Part shown: piece after piece, positions 27,145 to 35,067 of the stretch
Numbering within the stretch: the stretch's first letter is position 1
Layout of the letters: each line of letters opens with the position of its first letter
Source of the DNA: an uncultured Psychroserpens sp.
GTDB lineage: Bacteria; Bacteroidota; Bacteroidia; Flavobacteriales; Flavobacteriaceae
Direction of reading: 5' to 3'
NCBI RefSeq assembly: GCF_947500255.1
Contig: NZ_CANMRL010000002.1
Span: 310,001-374,000, forward strand
Length of the DNA: 64,000 bases
Made by a program: the position numbers and the translations under genes
Notes under the pieces: generated by a model
Database searches by the model: none
What the model was told of the DNA's origin: nothing
What the model saw: the letters and a program-made list of their open reading frames with translations, nothing else

Positions 27145-27374
27145 CGTTTCTATTACCATATTTGGGGACAATGGTAATATTAAAGTAGGTTAGGCTGTGA
27201 CAAACATAGATGAAATAAATGTAGTATGCAAGAAAAAAATGCATTTCATCGTTATTTTTTCACACTTTATCGATAGTATTTTATTTAAACTATTGAATTT
27301 CAATGTTTTAAAAAAAATATTTTTTTTCATTAAACTTTCATTAAATTGAAACGTCTAAATAAAAAATAGTTTTA
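27145..27374 (+). other. gap between the ABC exporter terminator and the first ECF sigma gene
   Basis: No gene is seen in this 230-nt stretch. It holds a 9-bp inverted repeat, TATTACCAT (27151-27159) with ATGGTAATA (27171-27179) around an 11-nt loop containing GGGG, and an AT-rich region leading to the sigma-factor TTG start. No match to the usual TTTG/TAnnTTTG promoter was found directly upstream of 27375; the sigma gene may be read from an ECF-type promoter that I cannot recognise with confidence. Confidence 0.5.
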
Positions 27375-27917
27375 TTGGATAACGAACAAGATTTTATACA
27401 GCGCTTATCAAACTCATCTACTAAAGAAGCCGCCTTTAAAGAACTTTTAAAGCTCTATAAGGAACGTTTGTACTGGCATATACGTCATATCGTAAAATCC
27501 CATGACGATACCGACGATGTTTTACAAAACACATTTATCAAAATCTATAAAAATATCCATAACTTTAAAGGAGATAGTAAGTTGTATTCTTGGATGTATC
27601 GTATTGCTACTAATGAATCTATTACTTATATCAACAGAAATGCAAAACGTCTGAATATATCTAATGAAGAAACACATCAACATCTGGTAAACAATATAAA
27701 AGCTGATGTTTATTTTGAAGGTGATACTATTCAATATAAATTGCAGCAAGCAATCGCGACATTGCCAGAAAAGCAACAAATGGTATTTAATATGAAATAT
27801 TTTCAAGATATAAAATACAAAGAGATGTCTGATATTTTAGAAACTAGTGAAGGTGCACTTAAAGCATCATATCATATTGCAGTAAAAAAAATAGAAGCCT
27901 TTTTAACCCAAGATTAA
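27375..27917 (+). CDS. ECF-type RNA polymerase sigma factor
   Basis: A 180-residue sigma-70 factor of the extracytoplasmic-function class. Region 2 is seen as HIRHIVKSHDDTDDVLQNTF and SWMYRIATNESITY; region 4 as LPEKQQMVFNMKYFQDIKYKEM with the helix-turn-helix SEGALKASYHIAVKKIE. The start is a TTG; an in-frame stop at 27360-27362 and the lack of any early ATG leave no better choice. First gene of a three-gene cassette with a single-pass membrane protein and a periplasmic Spy/CpxP-like protein (27948-28990). It probably governs a small envelope response regulon. Confidence 0.93.
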   Translation: MDNEQDFIQRLSNSSTKEAAFKELLKLYKERLYWHIRHIVKSHDDTDDVLQNTFIKIYKNIHNFKGDSKLYSWMYRIATNESITYINRNAKRLNISNEETHQHLVNNIKADVYFEGDTIQYKLQQAIATLPEKQQMVFNMKYFQDIKYKEMSDILETSEGALKASYHIAVKKIEAFLTQD

Positions 27918-27947
27918 ACCAATTACAGACTTAAGAGTCTTATAATT

Positions 27948-28448
27948 ATGAAACAGAAAAAATTAGATACTATTAAAACTTCAGGGTTTAAAACACCTAA
28001 GGATTACTTTTCTCAAGTAGAAGAGCAAATTCTTAATGAAGTGAAGTTAATAGATAAAGTTGACCAATCTGGTTTTGATGTTCCTGAATCCTATTTTGAT
28101 TCAATAGAGAAAGATATCTTGGATAAGATTAATTCTGAACATGACTCGAAAGTTGTGTCATTAGTGAATTGGAAAAAGATAATGTATACCACTGCCATTG
28201 CAGCATCTTTAATTTTAATGTTTAATGTATTTTTCAATACTGATGAAAATGTAACTTGGGAAAATCTAGACACCGCTTCTATTGAAAACTATATAGAGGT
28301 AGAAGATTATACAACCTACGAATTAGCATCGCTTTTAACAGAAGACGAATTAAACAAAGACAATTTTATAGAAAACGATATACCTGAAAATTCAATAGAA
28401 ACTTATCTATTAGATAATGTAGAACTTGAAGACCTGATTATAGAATAA
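27948..28448 (+). CDS. single-pass membrane protein, candidate anti-sigma factor
   Basis: A 166-residue protein. Residues 1-72 are cytoplasmic and carry two copies of a 'SGFxxPxxYF' motif (SGFKTPKDYFSQ and SGFDVPESYFDS); one membrane helix follows at about residues 78-94 (IMYTTAIAASLILMFNVFF); the C-terminal half is acidic and extracytoplasmic. Located between an ECF sigma gene and a periplasmic sensor-like gene, it is the natural anti-sigma candidate, though it has no recognisable ZAS zinc motif (HxxxCxxC). The duplicated motif could be the sigma-binding face; that is inference. Confidence 0.75.
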   Translation: MKQKKLDTIKTSGFKTPKDYFSQVEEQILNEVKLIDKVDQSGFDVPESYFDSIEKDILDKINSEHDSKVVSLVNWKKIMYTTAIAASLILMFNVFFNTDENVTWENLDTASIENYIEVEDYTTYELASLLTEDELNKDNFIENDIPENSIETYLLDNVELEDLIIE

Positions 28449-28540
28449 TTATTATGAAACATCTCTTAGTTACCACAAATAAAAAGCTTAATCAAACTCA
28501 GATGTTCCATGTTACAACTGAAAAGAATAAACGTGTACAC

Positions 28541-28990
28541 ATGAAAAAAACACTTATAACTATATTGTTTATTGCATTAACGATAAGTGCATTCGGACAA
28601 AGAAAAGAACGACAAGAGCGATTAAAAGCACTAAAAGTAGCGTTCATCACTGAAAAACTAGAACTTACATCGGATGAAGCTGAAAAGTTTTGGCCAGTGT
28701 ATAATGCCATAGAAGAGAAAAAAGAAGTCTTAAGAAAAGAAGTGCAAACTATACGCAGAGAATTAGACTTTGATGCCTTAACAGATACTGAAGCCAATAA
28801 ACTACTTAAAGATTTGATGGGACTTGAAAACAGAAAGCATAATCTGCAAATCAAACAAGTAAATGATTTACTACAAGTGATACCTGCTAAAAAAATCATC
28901 TTACTAAAAGTAGTAGAAGAACAGTTTAAAGCTCAAATGCTAAAAGAATTGAGAAAACGACGTGAAAAATTTAAAAAGAATACACCTTAA
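28541..28990 (+). CDS. periplasmic sensor of ECF sigma factor (Spy/CpxP-like)
   Basis: A 149-residue secreted helical protein. The start at 28541 opens directly into a signal peptide (MKKTLITILFIALTISAFGQ); the frame extends upstream to 28454 but without an export signal. The mature part has LTSDEAEKFWPVYNAIEEK and NKLLKDLMGLENRKHNLQ, the helix pattern of Spy/CpxP chaperones. In Bacteroidetes I recall such genes, always next to an ECF sigma gene, being named sensors of the sigma factor. It closes the cassette 27375-28990 and is followed by a terminator. Confidence 0.85.
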   Translation: MKKTLITILFIALTISAFGQRKERQERLKALKVAFITEKLELTSDEAEKFWPVYNAIEEKKEVLRKEVQTIRRELDFDALTDTEANKLLKDLMGLENRKHNLQIKQVNDLLQVIPAKKIILLKVVEEQFKAQMLKELRKRREKFKKNTP

Positions 28991-28995
28991 CATTC

Positions 28996-29021
28996 AAGAA
29001 GCCTAAACAGGCTTCTTTTTT
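28996..29021 (+). terminator. intrinsic terminator of the first ECF cassette
   Basis: AAGAAGCCT (28996-29004) pairs with AGGCTTCTT (29009-29017) around a 4-nt loop, followed by six T. The T-run reaches the stop codon of the convergent BNR-repeat gene (29020-29022). Confidence 0.88.
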
Positions 29022-30150
29022 ATTTAAAGGTTAATTTAGACACACGTTCACGACCTGCAGCATAAGCCACACTATCATTTAAAAATCGAATCGTATAAAA
29101 CCCTTCATCACTTAAATGAGTCCAAGTATTTCCATAATCGCTTGAGTAATCAATCCCCTTAAAACCTACAGCAACTAGTGCTTTACCATTACTATTAGGT
29201 ATATATTTTACACAGCTTCTGTAACCAGGTGATTGATTCTTAGCTACTAATTGCCAGGTTTTTCCACCATCTTGTGTTCTAATTTTATTCGCGCTACTAT
29301 CTGCTGGTTTTGTATAGTCTCCTCCTATAGCAAAACCATTTGTCTCATCATAAAAATCGATAGAATACATTCCTGTGGTTTCCAAACCTTGAACAATAGG
29401 CGTTTCAAAAACATTCCAAGTTTTTCCTTTATCTGCTGAATATAAAATGCGACTCGACTTTCCGCCTGTAGCTACCCATACCTTATCGCCTACTATTGCA
29501 ATATTTGTATCACTTGCAGCAAAAGCGGCTTCTCCCTCTTTCGATTTTGGTAGAACATCACAAGATAACTTGGTCCATGTATTCCCGCCATCGCGTGTAA
29601 TGATCACACTCATACACTCATCGGTTGGATCTCCTATAGCAATACCCTCTTGATCATTCCAAAACTCCATAGAGTCATAAAACGCTTTGGGATGCTCTTC
29701 TTTATAAACAACCTTAATCTTATCTTCTTCAATGTTGAGTTTATAGATTAATGCAGGTGAACCAATACTAATACCATAACCATGTTTCTCTGTTGCCGAC
29801 AATGCTCTAAAATTTGGTACAATTGAATCATATGTTAATGAAATAGGAAAAACAATATCATAATTTTTAGAGGCATATAACTCCTCATTAGCTAAAAACT
29901 CAAATACTCCTTTTGGACCTATAGCCCCAAATTCGCCTTTTGATGTTAAAAATGCGAGACCTTCTAAGCCATCAACTAATTCAATAGCTCTAACATTCAA
30001 CAAAGAATCTTGAAGAATGGTTTCTATCTCAACCGTTGTAAATTGCTTTTTATCTAACTGACGTGTTTTCTTATTCTGTCTATTCAATCCGAAACCATAT
30101 ATAGAAATGATTAAAATCGGACCTATTAAAAGGAGGAGCACTTTTTTCAT
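29020..30150 (-). CDS. exported BNR/YCF48-like beta-propeller protein
   Basis: A 376-residue protein with an N-terminal membrane or signal segment (MKKVLLLLIGPILIISIYGF); the start at 30150 is chosen for it, with an ATG at 30156 also possible. Several BNR/Asp-box repeats are seen: ITRDGGNTWTKLSCD, YSADKGKTWNVFETP, RTQDGGKTWQLVAKN and YSSDYGNTWTHLSDEG, which form a beta-propeller. A photosystem-assembly (YCF48) type fold is the nearest familiar relative. It sits between the two ECF cassettes and ends at the terminator of the first one. Confidence 0.85.
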   Translation of the reverse strand: MKKVLLLLIGPILIISIYGFGLNRQNKKTRQLDKKQFTTVEIETILQDSLLNVRAIELVDGLEGLAFLTSKGEFGAIGPKGVFEFLANEELYASKNYDIVFPISLTYDSIVPNFRALSATEKHGYGISIGSPALIYKLNIEEDKIKVVYKEEHPKAFYDSMEFWNDQEGIAIGDPTDECMSVIITRDGGNTWTKLSCDVLPKSKEGEAAFAASDTNIAIVGDKVWVATGGKSSRILYSADKGKTWNVFETPIVQGLETTGMYSIDFYDETNGFAIGGDYTKPADSSANKIRTQDGGKTWQLVAKNQSPGYRSCVKYIPNSNGKALVAVGFKGIDYSSDYGNTWTHLSDEGFYTIRFLNDSVAYAAGRERVSKLTFK

Positions 30151-30294
30151 GAGCATCAAATTTCTATAAAAATAAAAAAGCTCCATGACATAATCACGAA
30201 GCTTGTCAAATTAACATTAAAGACATCAATCAAATCTCTATATTAATTTATTCCTTTTGATGTAGTAATAGAAAAAAACTTGCGCTACATAACT

Positions 30295-30325
30295 AAAAAG
30301 CGCATCAATAATATTGAAGCGCTTT
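30295..30325 (-). terminator. intrinsic terminator of the second ECF cassette
   Basis: AAAGCGC (30297-30303) pairs with GCGCTTT (30319-30325); the interior TCAAT and ATTGA pair too, giving a long stem with one mismatch. On the minus strand a U-run follows (A-run 30295-30299). It lies 26 nt past the Spy/CpxP-like stop. Confidence 0.85.
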
Positions 30326-30351
30326 CAAAAAGACTCAAACATCTATTAACA

Positions 30352-30798
30352 TCACTTACGTTTTTGTCTTCTTTTCTTTTTTATAGCCTTAAAAACAATT
30401 TTCTTAAACTGTTCTTTTTGTTCATTTGTACATAACTCTTGAATCGCTCTAAAGTGATAATACGTTTTAGCATCTCTTTTCGCTTCTTGCGTCCCTATTA
30501 ATTGGGTTAGAGAATCTACGGTTACTGTAGATATATTTTCTTCAGAAATTTCAGTAAACAAGTGCCCTTTTAGCTCTTTAATAGTATCAGAAATCACTTT
30601 CATTTCAACCTCATGTTGATCATTTAGTGCTTTAAATTGTTGCATTTGAGAACTATCAAACTTTAATTCTTTTGCAATAAACCCTCCCGAACTACCTCTT
30701 TTTTTACCTTTAGAATGACCAAGATGATTAATCAAGAAAAAAATATTGGTAACCGCTAGGAATATAATAAGTACGTATAAGATTTTATTGGTCTTCAT
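30352..30798 (-). CDS. Spy/CpxP-like periplasmic protein of the second ECF cassette
   Basis: A 148-residue protein with one N-terminal membrane helix (residues 7-25, ILYVLIIFLAVTNIFFLIN). A periplasmic helical domain follows: LKFDSSQMQQFKALNDQHEV, a long middle helix, and CTNEQKEQFKKIVFKAIKK, the classic Spy/CpxP hairpin with an LT..Q-like FDSSQ. The C-terminus is strongly basic. It overlaps the preceding gene by 14 nt, so it is translationally coupled. By position it mirrors the sensor at 28541-28990. It may sense misfolded envelope proteins. Confidence 0.85.
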   Translation of the reverse strand: MKTNKILYVLIIFLAVTNIFFLINHLGHSKGKKRGSSGGFIAKELKFDSSQMQQFKALNDQHEVEMKVISDTIKELKGHLFTEISEENISTVTVDSLTQLIGTQEAKRDAKTYYHFRAIQELCTNEQKEQFKKIVFKAIKKKRRQKRK

Positions 30799-31117
30799 AA
30801 GTATCAGTTAATAAACTATTGCTTTCATGTGTGGTCAAATCATATAACTCAGCAAAATCTGAAATATAATCGTCATAGGTTGAGTTATTAATTTGCGTTA
30901 GAGTAAAAACATTCAAAACGATAAAACAAAATAACGTTGCCAGTTGAAATTTTGGAGTAAACCAAGTCCAATTCACCTGCCTCATTTCTCTTTTTTCAGA
31001 AAACAAAACACTCAACATTTTGTCTTTAAAAAAAGGAGACACCTTAACATCTTTAATAGTATCGACACTATTTAAAACAGTATTGACCTTATCCTGTATA
31101 TCTTTATTTGTTTTCAT
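30785..31117 (-). CDS. small single-pass membrane protein, candidate anti-sigma factor
   Basis: A 110-residue protein (start at 31117; an ATG at 31123 is also possible). The cytoplasmic half contains SPFFKDKMLSVLFSEKREMRQ; a membrane helix follows (residues about 57-75, FQLATLFCFIVLNVFTLTQ), and an acidic tail lies outside. No ZAS zinc motif is present. It sits between the second ECF sigma gene and the Spy/CpxP-like gene and so is the likely anti-sigma factor, shorter than its counterpart at 27948-28448 (166 residues). The two show no clear mutual similarity beyond size and topology. Confidence 0.72.
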   Translation of the reverse strand: MKTNKDIQDKVNTVLNSVDTIKDVKVSPFFKDKMLSVLFSEKREMRQVNWTWFTPKFQLATLFCFIVLNVFTLTQINNSTYDDYISDFAELYDLTTHESNSLLTDTYEDQ

Positions 31118-31159
31118 TATCATTTCTTTAGATGTTAATTATATATAAAACTTGCGCTG

Positions 31160-31735
31160 TTAATTATTTTTATAAAAATTATCCAAGGTCTTCTGTAAAT
31201 TCTTTTTTGCTCTAAAAATCAACGATTCAACAGAAGAGAGACTCTTTTGGGTAATATCACTTACTTCCTGATAACTCTTCCCATCAATTTTATTTAAAGT
31301 AAATACTAATCGCTGAGCTTCAGGTAGATTATTTATCGCTAAAAATAATAGTTCATTGATTTCTTTATTCTCCAGAATAATCCCTGGATGGTTCATTTCA
31401 GTAAAATAATTCGTTCTATCTATTTCAAAGTGTTGTCCAGTTATAGATTGCATGAAGGCAAAACGTTTCTTTGTATTTCGCTTTCTTATAAATTCTAAAC
31501 ACTTATTTGTCGTGATTCTGTAAATCCAGGTAGATAATTTAGATTGCTCCTTAAATTTAGAGATCGATCTATACACTTCTACAAAAACCTCTTGTGCGAT
31601 ATCTTCCGCATCTTGTCTATTAGGGACAAAAGATAAACAGGTTCCAAATACTTTTTGTTGATAGTCGTCTAAGAGCTTGCTGTAAGATGCTCTACTTCCA
31701 CTTTTTAATGCTTCTATATATTCGGTTTCTGTCAA
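31160..31735 (-). CDS. ECF-type RNA polymerase sigma factor
   Basis: A 191-residue sigma factor. Region 2: CLSFVPNRQDAEDIAQEVF and STWIYRITTNKCLEFIRKR; region 4: LPEAQRLVFTLNKIDGKSYQEV and a helix-turn-helix ending SLSSVESLIFRAKKNLQ. The start is again a TTG; an in-frame stop lies at 31751-31753 and no ATG intervenes. It heads a cassette whose order (sigma, membrane protein, Spy/CpxP-like protein) is the same as in the convergent cassette at 27375-28990. Confidence 0.93.
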   Translation of the reverse strand: MTETEYIEALKSGSRASYSKLLDDYQQKVFGTCLSFVPNRQDAEDIAQEVFVEVYRSISKFKEQSKLSTWIYRITTNKCLEFIRKRNTKKRFAFMQSITGQHFEIDRTNYFTEMNHPGIILENKEINELLFLAINNLPEAQRLVFTLNKIDGKSYQEVSDITQKSLSSVESLIFRAKKNLQKTLDNFYKNN

Positions 31736-31859
31736 AAAAAGAAAACTAGATTAATTTAATTAGTTTTAGATGTGTTTTAGGATAAAAACTTGTGCGAAAA
31801 AATTATTTCTTAAAAGATAACACTTTATCTTAAACACTTCAATATCTAAACTTTTAATG

Positions 31860-31867
31860 TACCTTTG
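31860..31867 (+). promoter_or_regulatory. -7 element of the RsmB-like gene
   Basis: TACCTTTG followed by C, 18 nt upstream of the methyltransferase ATG. A -33 TTTG is not evident at the expected distance. Confidence 0.5.
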
Positions 31868-31885
31868 CATGCTTAATTTTTTATA

Positions 31886-33100
31886 ATGCGTTTACACAGA
31901 AACTTATGCTTTGCGGTTATTGATGGGTTAACACTCATCTTCAATGAAGGCAAATATGCAGATAAAGTCATTCAACAACTACTTAAACGTGATAAACGTT
32001 GGGGAAGTCGTGATCGTGCCTTTGTTGCCGAAACAACTTACGACATAGTACGTTGGAAACGATTATATGCTGAAATTGCCGAAGTTAAAGCACCTTACGA
32101 TAGAGATAATTTATGGCGCATTTTTGCAGTCTGGGCAACCTTAAGAGGTATCAAATTACCAGATTGGAAATATTTTGAAAATACGCCTCAACGAAAAATC
32201 AAAGGTCGTTTTGATGAATTATCTCAAACAAGAAAATTTAAAGAATCCATCCCTGATTGGTTGGATGAACTAGGAGCTAAAGAGTTAGGCGAGTCTATTT
32301 GGACTAAAGAAATTACTGCGCTTAACCAACAAGCTGATGTGATCTTAAGAGTGAATACACTCAAAACTACAAAGGAGAAATTACAAGCACTCTTATTTGA
32401 CGACAATATAGAAACAGAGTCAATTAAAGGCTATCCAAATGCGCTTAAATTAAGAGAAAGAGCAAACGTATTTCAAACGGAGTCATTTAAAAATGGTTTT
32501 TTTGAAGTTCAAGATGCGTCATCGCAATTAGTAGCAGAATTTTTGGACGTTAAACCTGGAATGCGAGTGGTAGACACCTGTGCAGGTGCAGGAGGAAAAG
32601 CTTTGCATTTAGCTTCTTTAATGGAAAATAAAGGTCAGGTTATTGCCTTAGATATTTATGCCAATAAATTACATGAACTTAAACGTAGAGCTAAGCGTAA
32701 TGGTGCTTTTAATATTGAAACAAGACCAATAGAATCTACTAAAGTTGTTAAGAAGTTATATGATAAAGCCGATCGCGTTTTAATTGATGCTCCTTGCTCT
32801 GGCTTAGGTGTTCTTAGACGAAACCCAGACGCTAAGTGGAAATTACAGCCTGAGTTTATTGATTCTATTAAAACAACTCAACAAGAGATCTTACAACAAT
32901 ATTCAAGAATAGTAAAGTCTGGTGGGAAATTGGTTTATGCGACGTGCTCTATTCTTCCTTCTGAAAATAAGAATCAAGTTGATGCCTTTTTAGCATCTGA
33001 ATTCGGTAAAGATTTTAAATTAATAAAAGATAAAAGTATATTGTCTCATGAATCTGGATATGATGGATTCTATATGGCATTGCTGGAAAAGAAAAAATAA
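31886..33100 (+). CDS. RsmB/NSUN-family RNA cytosine-C5 methyltransferase
   Basis: A 404-residue SAM-dependent enzyme. The SAM-binding loop VDTCAGAGGKALHLA, the catalytic-cysteine motif DAPCSGLGVLRRNPDAKW and the second cysteine motif ATCSILPSENKNQ are all present, as in 16S rRNA m5C967 methyltransferase RsmB. The N-terminal ~150 residues are a helical NusB-like region. The target nucleotide is probably in 16S rRNA but is not proven; another m5C methylase of the family is possible. The secreted nuclease gene begins 11 nt later. Confidence 0.88.
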   Translation: MRLHRNLCFAVIDGLTLIFNEGKYADKVIQQLLKRDKRWGSRDRAFVAETTYDIVRWKRLYAEIAEVKAPYDRDNLWRIFAVWATLRGIKLPDWKYFENTPQRKIKGRFDELSQTRKFKESIPDWLDELGAKELGESIWTKEITALNQQADVILRVNTLKTTKEKLQALLFDDNIETESIKGYPNALKLRERANVFQTESFKNGFFEVQDASSQLVAEFLDVKPGMRVVDTCAGAGGKALHLASLMENKGQVIALDIYANKLHELKRRAKRNGAFNIETRPIESTKVVKKLYDKADRVLIDAPCSGLGVLRRNPDAKWKLQPEFIDSIKTTQQEILQQYSRIVKSGGKLVYATCSILPSENKNQVDAFLASEFGKDFKLIKDKSILSHESGYDGFYMALLEKKK

Positions 33101-33111
33101 TACCCAAATAC

Positions 33112-35016
33112 ATGAAGCATTTTTACACCTTACTCATTACGCTTATAACATTAACCGCTTCGGCACAGGTTCCTGCTGGATATTACGACTATGCAACCGG
33201 ATCAGGTTATACGCTAAAAACACAATTATTTAAGATCATCAATAATGTAGATGATCCTGAAATTAATAACAGTATTGAAGAATTTCAAACTGTAGAAAGC
33301 TACAATTCCTTAGATGGATTTAATGCTACATACGAGCTAGATTTTTATTATGAGGTTAATGGCAATACTACCATTTTAGATATGTACTCTGAAAATCCTT
33401 CTGGAGCAGATCCATATAATTACACACCAGTTGTTGATGAATGTGGAAATTTCAACGGAGAAGGTGTTTGCTATAACAAAGAGCATGTTATTCCACAGTC
33501 CGTTTTTAGCTCACAACTACCAATGTATAGTGATGCACATCATTTAATACCTACCGATGGGCGTGTTAATGGGTTTAGAAGTAATTTTCCGTTTGGAAAT
33601 GTGGATAACAGCCAATTAGTATCTCAGTCTGGTATTTCTAATCCTACGCAAAATGGCTCCAAATTAGGTGAATATTTAGATTTAGGATATCCTGTGGATT
33701 ACAATGGTGACGTTTTTGAACCTATAGACGAGTTTAAAGGTGACATTGCGCGAATCTATTTTTACTTTGTGACACGATATGAAGATCAAGTAAGCAACTG
33801 GTCGTCGTATGCTATGTTTAATGGTAGCTCAGACCAAGTTTTAGCTGAACCTTTTCTTAGTGTTTTAATCGACTGGCATTTAAATGATCCTGTTTCTCAA
33901 AAAGAAATTGATAGAAACAATAATATCTATTACAACCATCAAAATAACAGAAACCCATTTGTAGATCACCCTGAATATGTGGCTTTAATTTGGAATACGA
34001 CTCCTGATACTGAAGCACCTTCAGATGTTACAGATCTTGCAGCGTCTAATCCAACTGATAATACTATTGATCTATCTTGGACTGCAGCAACAGATAATAT
34101 TGCAGTATCTTCATATGACATTTATGTAGATGGTGTGAATACATTCAACACCTCTAATACCACGTTCACAGTTCCAGGACTTACCGCAGACACTAACTAT
34201 TGCTTTACAATTAAAGCTAAAGATGCCTCTGGTAACGAATCCAATTTCAGCAATCAAGCTTGTGAAATGACTACAAACAATGGAAGTTCTGGAGGTGATA
34301 TAGATATTTTCTTTTCAGAATACATTGAAGGTTCAGGAACCAACAAAGTTTTAGAAATTGCCAATTTCACTGGAGCTGCAGTTGACATGTCTATTTATAC
34401 CTTAAAACTTAGTGCAAACGGAAATGCTAACTGGAGCACCACTTATACATTTCCGAATAATACAACTATTAACAATCAAGACGTCTATGTGATAGCCAAT
34501 GGAGGCTCAATCGTTTGTACTTCTGAATATGACGATATCAACAATGCCATAACTTCATTTAATGGAAATGATGCTATTGGACTATTTAAGAATGATATAT
34601 TGATCGATATCTTAGGCGATTTTAATAGTAGTGCTAATTATGCACAAAATACAACCTTGGTTAGAAAACCAGAAATAGATCGCCCTACAACAACTTTTGA
34701 CATCAACGAATGGAATAGTTTTGCATCTAATAATTGTGATGATCTTGGAACACATATCCAAACTTTAGATGTTGAAGACTTTATAGTATCAGATATTAAA
34801 TTATATCCAAATCCGGTAAAAGGTAATGAAGTCACTATAGTATCGAATGAGGCTATTTCAGTTGAAGTTTATGATTTATTGGGTAAAAAAGTGAGCGAGC
34901 AAAACATCACATTAGAACATCAAACTCTTGATATCTCAGGATTATCAAAAGGGATGTACATCATTAGACTTAATTCATCTAAAGGAAGTATTACAAAAAA
35001 ATTAATTAGACAATAA
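33112..35016 (+). CDS. T9SS-secreted endonuclease I family protein (with FN3 and LTD-like domains)
   Basis: A 634-residue exported nuclease. A signal peptide ends LTASAQ. The endonuclease I domain (residues about 20-290) holds NKEHVIPQSVF and DAHHLIPTDGRVNGFRSN, the His-Me finger site. Then come a fibronectin type III domain (about 300-385), a lamin-tail-like domain (about 395-545, FSEYIEGSGTNKVLEIANF) and a type A sorting domain (LYPNPVKG, VYDLLGKKV, GMYIIRLN). It probably degrades extracellular DNA for nutrients or biofilm dispersal. It follows the RsmB-like gene by 11 nt; it ends at a shared terminator (35033-35067). Confidence 0.92.
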   Translation: MKHFYTLLITLITLTASAQVPAGYYDYATGSGYTLKTQLFKIINNVDDPEINNSIEEFQTVESYNSLDGFNATYELDFYYEVNGNTTILDMYSENPSGADPYNYTPVVDECGNFNGEGVCYNKEHVIPQSVFSSQLPMYSDAHHLIPTDGRVNGFRSNFPFGNVDNSQLVSQSGISNPTQNGSKLGEYLDLGYPVDYNGDVFEPIDEFKGDIARIYFYFVTRYEDQVSNWSSYAMFNGSSDQVLAEPFLSVLIDWHLNDPVSQKEIDRNNNIYYNHQNNRNPFVDHPEYVALIWNTTPDTEAPSDVTDLAASNPTDNTIDLSWTAATDNIAVSSYDIYVDGVNTFNTSNTTFTVPGLTADTNYCFTIKAKDASGNESNFSNQACEMTTNNGSSGGDIDIFFSEYIEGSGTNKVLEIANFTGAAVDMSIYTLKLSANGNANWSTTYTFPNNTTINNQDVYVIANGGSIVCTSEYDDINNAITSFNGNDAIGLFKNDILIDILGDFNSSANYAQNTTLVRKPEIDRPTTTFDINEWNSFASNNCDDLGTHIQTLDVEDFIVSDIKLYPNPVKGNEVTIVSNEAISVEVYDLLGKKVSEQNITLEHQTLDISGLSKGMYIIRLNSSKGSITKKLIRQ

Positions 35017-35032
35017 CATTTGTTTATATACT

Positions 35033-35067
35033 AAAAAAAAGCGACTCCTGAGAGTCGCTTTTTTTTT
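35033..35067. terminator. bidirectional intrinsic terminator (nuclease / bestrophin)
   Basis: GCGACTC (35041-35047) pairs with GAGTCGC (35052-35058), flanked by an A-run (35033-35040) and a T-run (35059-35067). It sits between the convergent secreted nuclease and bestrophin genes and can serve both. Confidence 0.92.

Noticed and set aside
27346-27360. GAAAC and CGTC near the sigma gene as an ECF promoter
   Set aside because: The two elements are adjacent, not separated by the 16-17 nt an ECF promoter needs.
28498-28899. Long open frame antisense to the Spy/CpxP-like gene
   Set aside because: Ser/Phe/Cys-rich translation typical of a shadow of a Lys/Glu-rich gene; no start signals.
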